DNA of 64,000 nucleotides from Isoperla grammatica (Eukaryota > Arthropoda > Insecta > Plecoptera > Perlodidae), in contig OX246740.1 of the NCBI GenBank assembly GCA_945910005.1, positions 48,226,617-48,290,616 on the forward strand. Reading direction: 5' to 3'. The notes beneath the pieces are model-generated. The model was not told the origin of the DNA, made no database searches, and worked only from the letters and a program-made list of their open reading frames with translations. Both the position numbers and the translations under genes were made by a program. Below are positions 61,970 to 64,000 of this stretch, in pieces (within the stretch, counting starts at the first letter, position 1; each line of letters opens with the position of its first letter).

Positions 61970-62372
61970 CAGGTGTTTGACTTTACGTTATGGTGTTTCG
62001 TGCTGATGGCCAAATCGCACGGACTTAACGGACGATTCTGCTTTTGTTTTCCATTTATCAACAATGGTGCGTGTTTAAATGAACACAAACATGAGATTCT
62101 TATATACATTGTTGTCATAGTGTATGTAAACAAAGTGAAGCGAATGAAGCGAGCGAGTGACCTAAAGTGAATATGTTTTAACGTAATTTGAAACATTTGC
62201 ATCGTGTGCATTAGGACTTGTTGCAGGAAGTGACGAAAAAGTTTTTTTTAGATAATACTCCTGTTCATGTAACCCGCACAAAAGTAGCGTATAATGAAAC
62301 TTGCATTATACATAATTTAATAACACTATTCTCTAATGACCACGACTACTAATGTATATTATATACACTCAC

Positions 62373-62439
62373 CAGTGTGGATTTGCAAGCCTTCAGAATG
62401 TACCAAAGCACTCCAATGGTATCGGCTACCGACACTTAC
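62373..62439 (-). other. Candidate RS-exon (67 nt) after a recursive splice site
   Basis: Minus-strand segment that starts GTAAGTGTCG right after the acceptor and ends CCACACTG before the donor GTGAGTGT (62365-62372). Only frame 0 is open from end to end. Frames 1 and 2 meet TAA and TAG near the 5' end, but the remainder of frame 1 (about 20 codons) looks protein-like, which leaves open a real exon using a slightly downstream acceptor. At 67 nt it is not a multiple of three. Together with the 47-nt exon at 5849-5895 it makes 114 nt. No known domain recognised. Confidence 0.6.
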
Positions 62440-62467
62440 CTGTAAAAGAAAAACAATTGCAAATTAG
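62433..62467 (-). other. Recursive splice site (ratchet point) B
   Basis: On the minus strand: CTAAT branch-point match (62463-62467, branch A at 62464), tract TTTTTCTTTTACAG ending at 62440, then GTAAGTG (62433-62439) without any intervening base. The branch A is 24 nt from the AG. The layout duplicates site A at 5,896: same strand, same branch pentamer, same GTAAGTG start and same downstream donor sequence GTGAGTGT. Known biology: such fused sites divide long introns into segments removed one after another. Confidence 0.7.
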
Positions 62468-64000
62468 TGACTATAATTAATGGCACATAAAAGGCTATCT
62501 GAATACAGAATGAAATCGATTAATACAGTTTATTGAAATTTAATAAAATAATGAAATATTTAGATAAAACCCACAACGTTACAAGGATTAATTTCATAGA
62601 GTGCTGCAATCGATGAGGAGTGACATCTAAATTTTGATTTTTAAATCTACCTTGCCGATGATCACTTTTTTATGATTTGAATGTTTATAATTTGTTTTCA
62701 CAATGACAGGGAAAAATAATTAAGTGACACTGAGTGTTTTATATGTTTCATTAGATTATTTAAGAGTACCCACTAATTTCTATTACTTGACATTTACTTA
62801 ATTTGCAATATCATACGAGTTGTCACTAGACGAAGCACATCCTAACTGAACTACAAGAAAACGAGCCACATACTGCGTAGTTAAATTACGAAATGAAGGA
62901 AGCTGGAAGTAAAACGCATGTAATAATAACTGTACATTGCGCCGTATGTGAGTCAAGATCCTTCTGGCATGTCTGTCTACAGAAGAGCATTCCTGTTATT
63001 ACAAGCATCATATCGTACATACTGTAACCTAACACACAACGGTGTACTAAGCGACGGTATTACACAAAGTTTATGTGTGGAAATGTTAACAATGTTACCA
63101 TAAATCGGGTCTTTCTCTCTGGCAGACTGGCTGGTATATACATTATACAAGGTCGTAACTATACTGGTGCGCATGTTATTACGCCGCCAGCTGCGACAGA
63201 TGCATGCTGGGTAAATGCGTTCTGTTGTTCACTGCCTTCTAGAAACGGAACCAAAGTGGTACGGTACGGAAGCGTGGAGGGTATGATAATTATAAAACCC
63301 GTTTTATTGTGTTTTGTTACAGACAAACATATAAATACACCCCTTAGAGAAAACCTTATGCTCGAAAAAGATTGTGATTGTTTGTGTGACCCAATAATTA
63401 CTGTGTATTGTTATAACATTATTAATTTCTTCATCGCAAAATGTTTAGTTGAAACATTGAGAAAAACAAATTAATGAATATTGTACGAACAAATTAGAGA
63501 CCATAAAAGAATGAATAAAAATATAATAAATTATTCTTGCATTGTCAATAATTTCAGTATCACTTAGAAAATACTTTGTAAAACAAAAATAATACGTTAA
63601 TGACGTGGATTTGAAACTCCATGGGACACGTGGTTTCCTTTGCAGTCTACATATAATCAGTCTTCTCACACATAAACCCAACAGGCTTGTCTTGAAAAAT
63701 AAAACGAATTTCTTGAGAAGAAGAAATTGAGACTTGCCAAATGACTAAGGATTCATACCGTAAAGTTAACAACACAGTAGAAGGTGTTGGTGCTCCCAAA
63801 AAAATACGCCTCCACATCAGACAAGATACACTTCACGAGCTATATAATATATAACATCATGCGTTGTTTTCAATCTGGTTTGCTTTTAAACAAACATCTT
63901 CCATTGACACTATCTCACAAATATATATGATCTACGTTAAAACCAAATCCGTGTATCGTTGATGGGAATTATATTGAATTTCACATCAGCTTATGAATTT
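62468..64000. other. Unannotated sequence upstream of recursive site B (minus sense)
   Basis: Contains the window's longest open frame (133 codons, plus strand, 63073-63474), which has no recognisable domain and ordinary AT-rich codon content. No strong acceptor-donor pair was seen on the minus strand here. Confidence 0.5.

Noticed and set aside
63073..63474. 133-codon plus-strand open frame, the longest in the window
   Set aside because: No recognisable domain, no promoter or splice context, and its length is within chance for 64 kb of mixed AT content.

Overview
This is a stretch of animal nuclear DNA with no gene body I can identify. Base composition is AT-rich. No open reading frame exceeds 133 codons, none matches a family I recognise, and the longest ones lack splice or start context. 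CpG is not visibly depleted. Many tRNA-derived SINEs, several classes of short inverted-repeat elements (MITEs), microsatellites and an unusual number of pure G or C tracts point to an invertebrate with a fairly large, repeat-rich genome. One SINE body has a segment of the type I associate with arthropod repeats, but I cannot name the species.

The most informative signals are two sites on the minus strand, near 5,896 and 62,440. At each, a strong 3' splice site (CTAAT branch point, pyrimidine tract, CAG or ACAG) is joined with no gap to a strong 5' splice site (GTAAGTG). That is the signature of a recursive splice site (ratchet point). Each is followed by a second strong donor (GTGAGTGT), 47 or 67 bases further on, so each also defines a short optional exon of the RS-exon type. 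The two sites are 56.5 kb apart, on the same strand and with the same architecture. The simplest reading is that nearly the whole window is one giant intron of a minus-strand gene removed stepwise, with its coding exons outside the window. This is inference from sequence and needs RNA data.

Layout. 1-6 kb: unremarkable AT-rich DNA, a CT-rich tract, a 265-bp (GTAA)n array and the first recursive site. 6-13 kb: two MITEs, a dispersed repeat copy and a CTCF-like motif. 13-25 kb: two tandem duplications, a TATA/CRE promoter-like block near 19.6 kb, several SINEs, a retrotransposon-like 3' end with an (AAT)n tail, and a 52-bp perfect direct repeat. 25-32 kb: mostly featureless, with SINE copies, a GC-rich island at 28.8-29.0 kb and a cluster of G/C tracts. 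32-42 kb: MITEs, a SINE, two tandemly repeated blocks and a GC-richer block at 41.7-42.4 kb. 42-53 kb: featureless until a CpG-dense island near 48.8 kb, a 372-bp palindromic element with TTAA flanks, and a nested MITE pair. 53-64 kb: GC-rich promoter-like blocks (53.4, 57.8-58.1 and 61.3-61.4 kb), five more inverted-repeat or dispersed-repeat copies, and the second recursive site.

No functional tRNA, rRNA, CRISPR array, viral gene or intact transposase was found.
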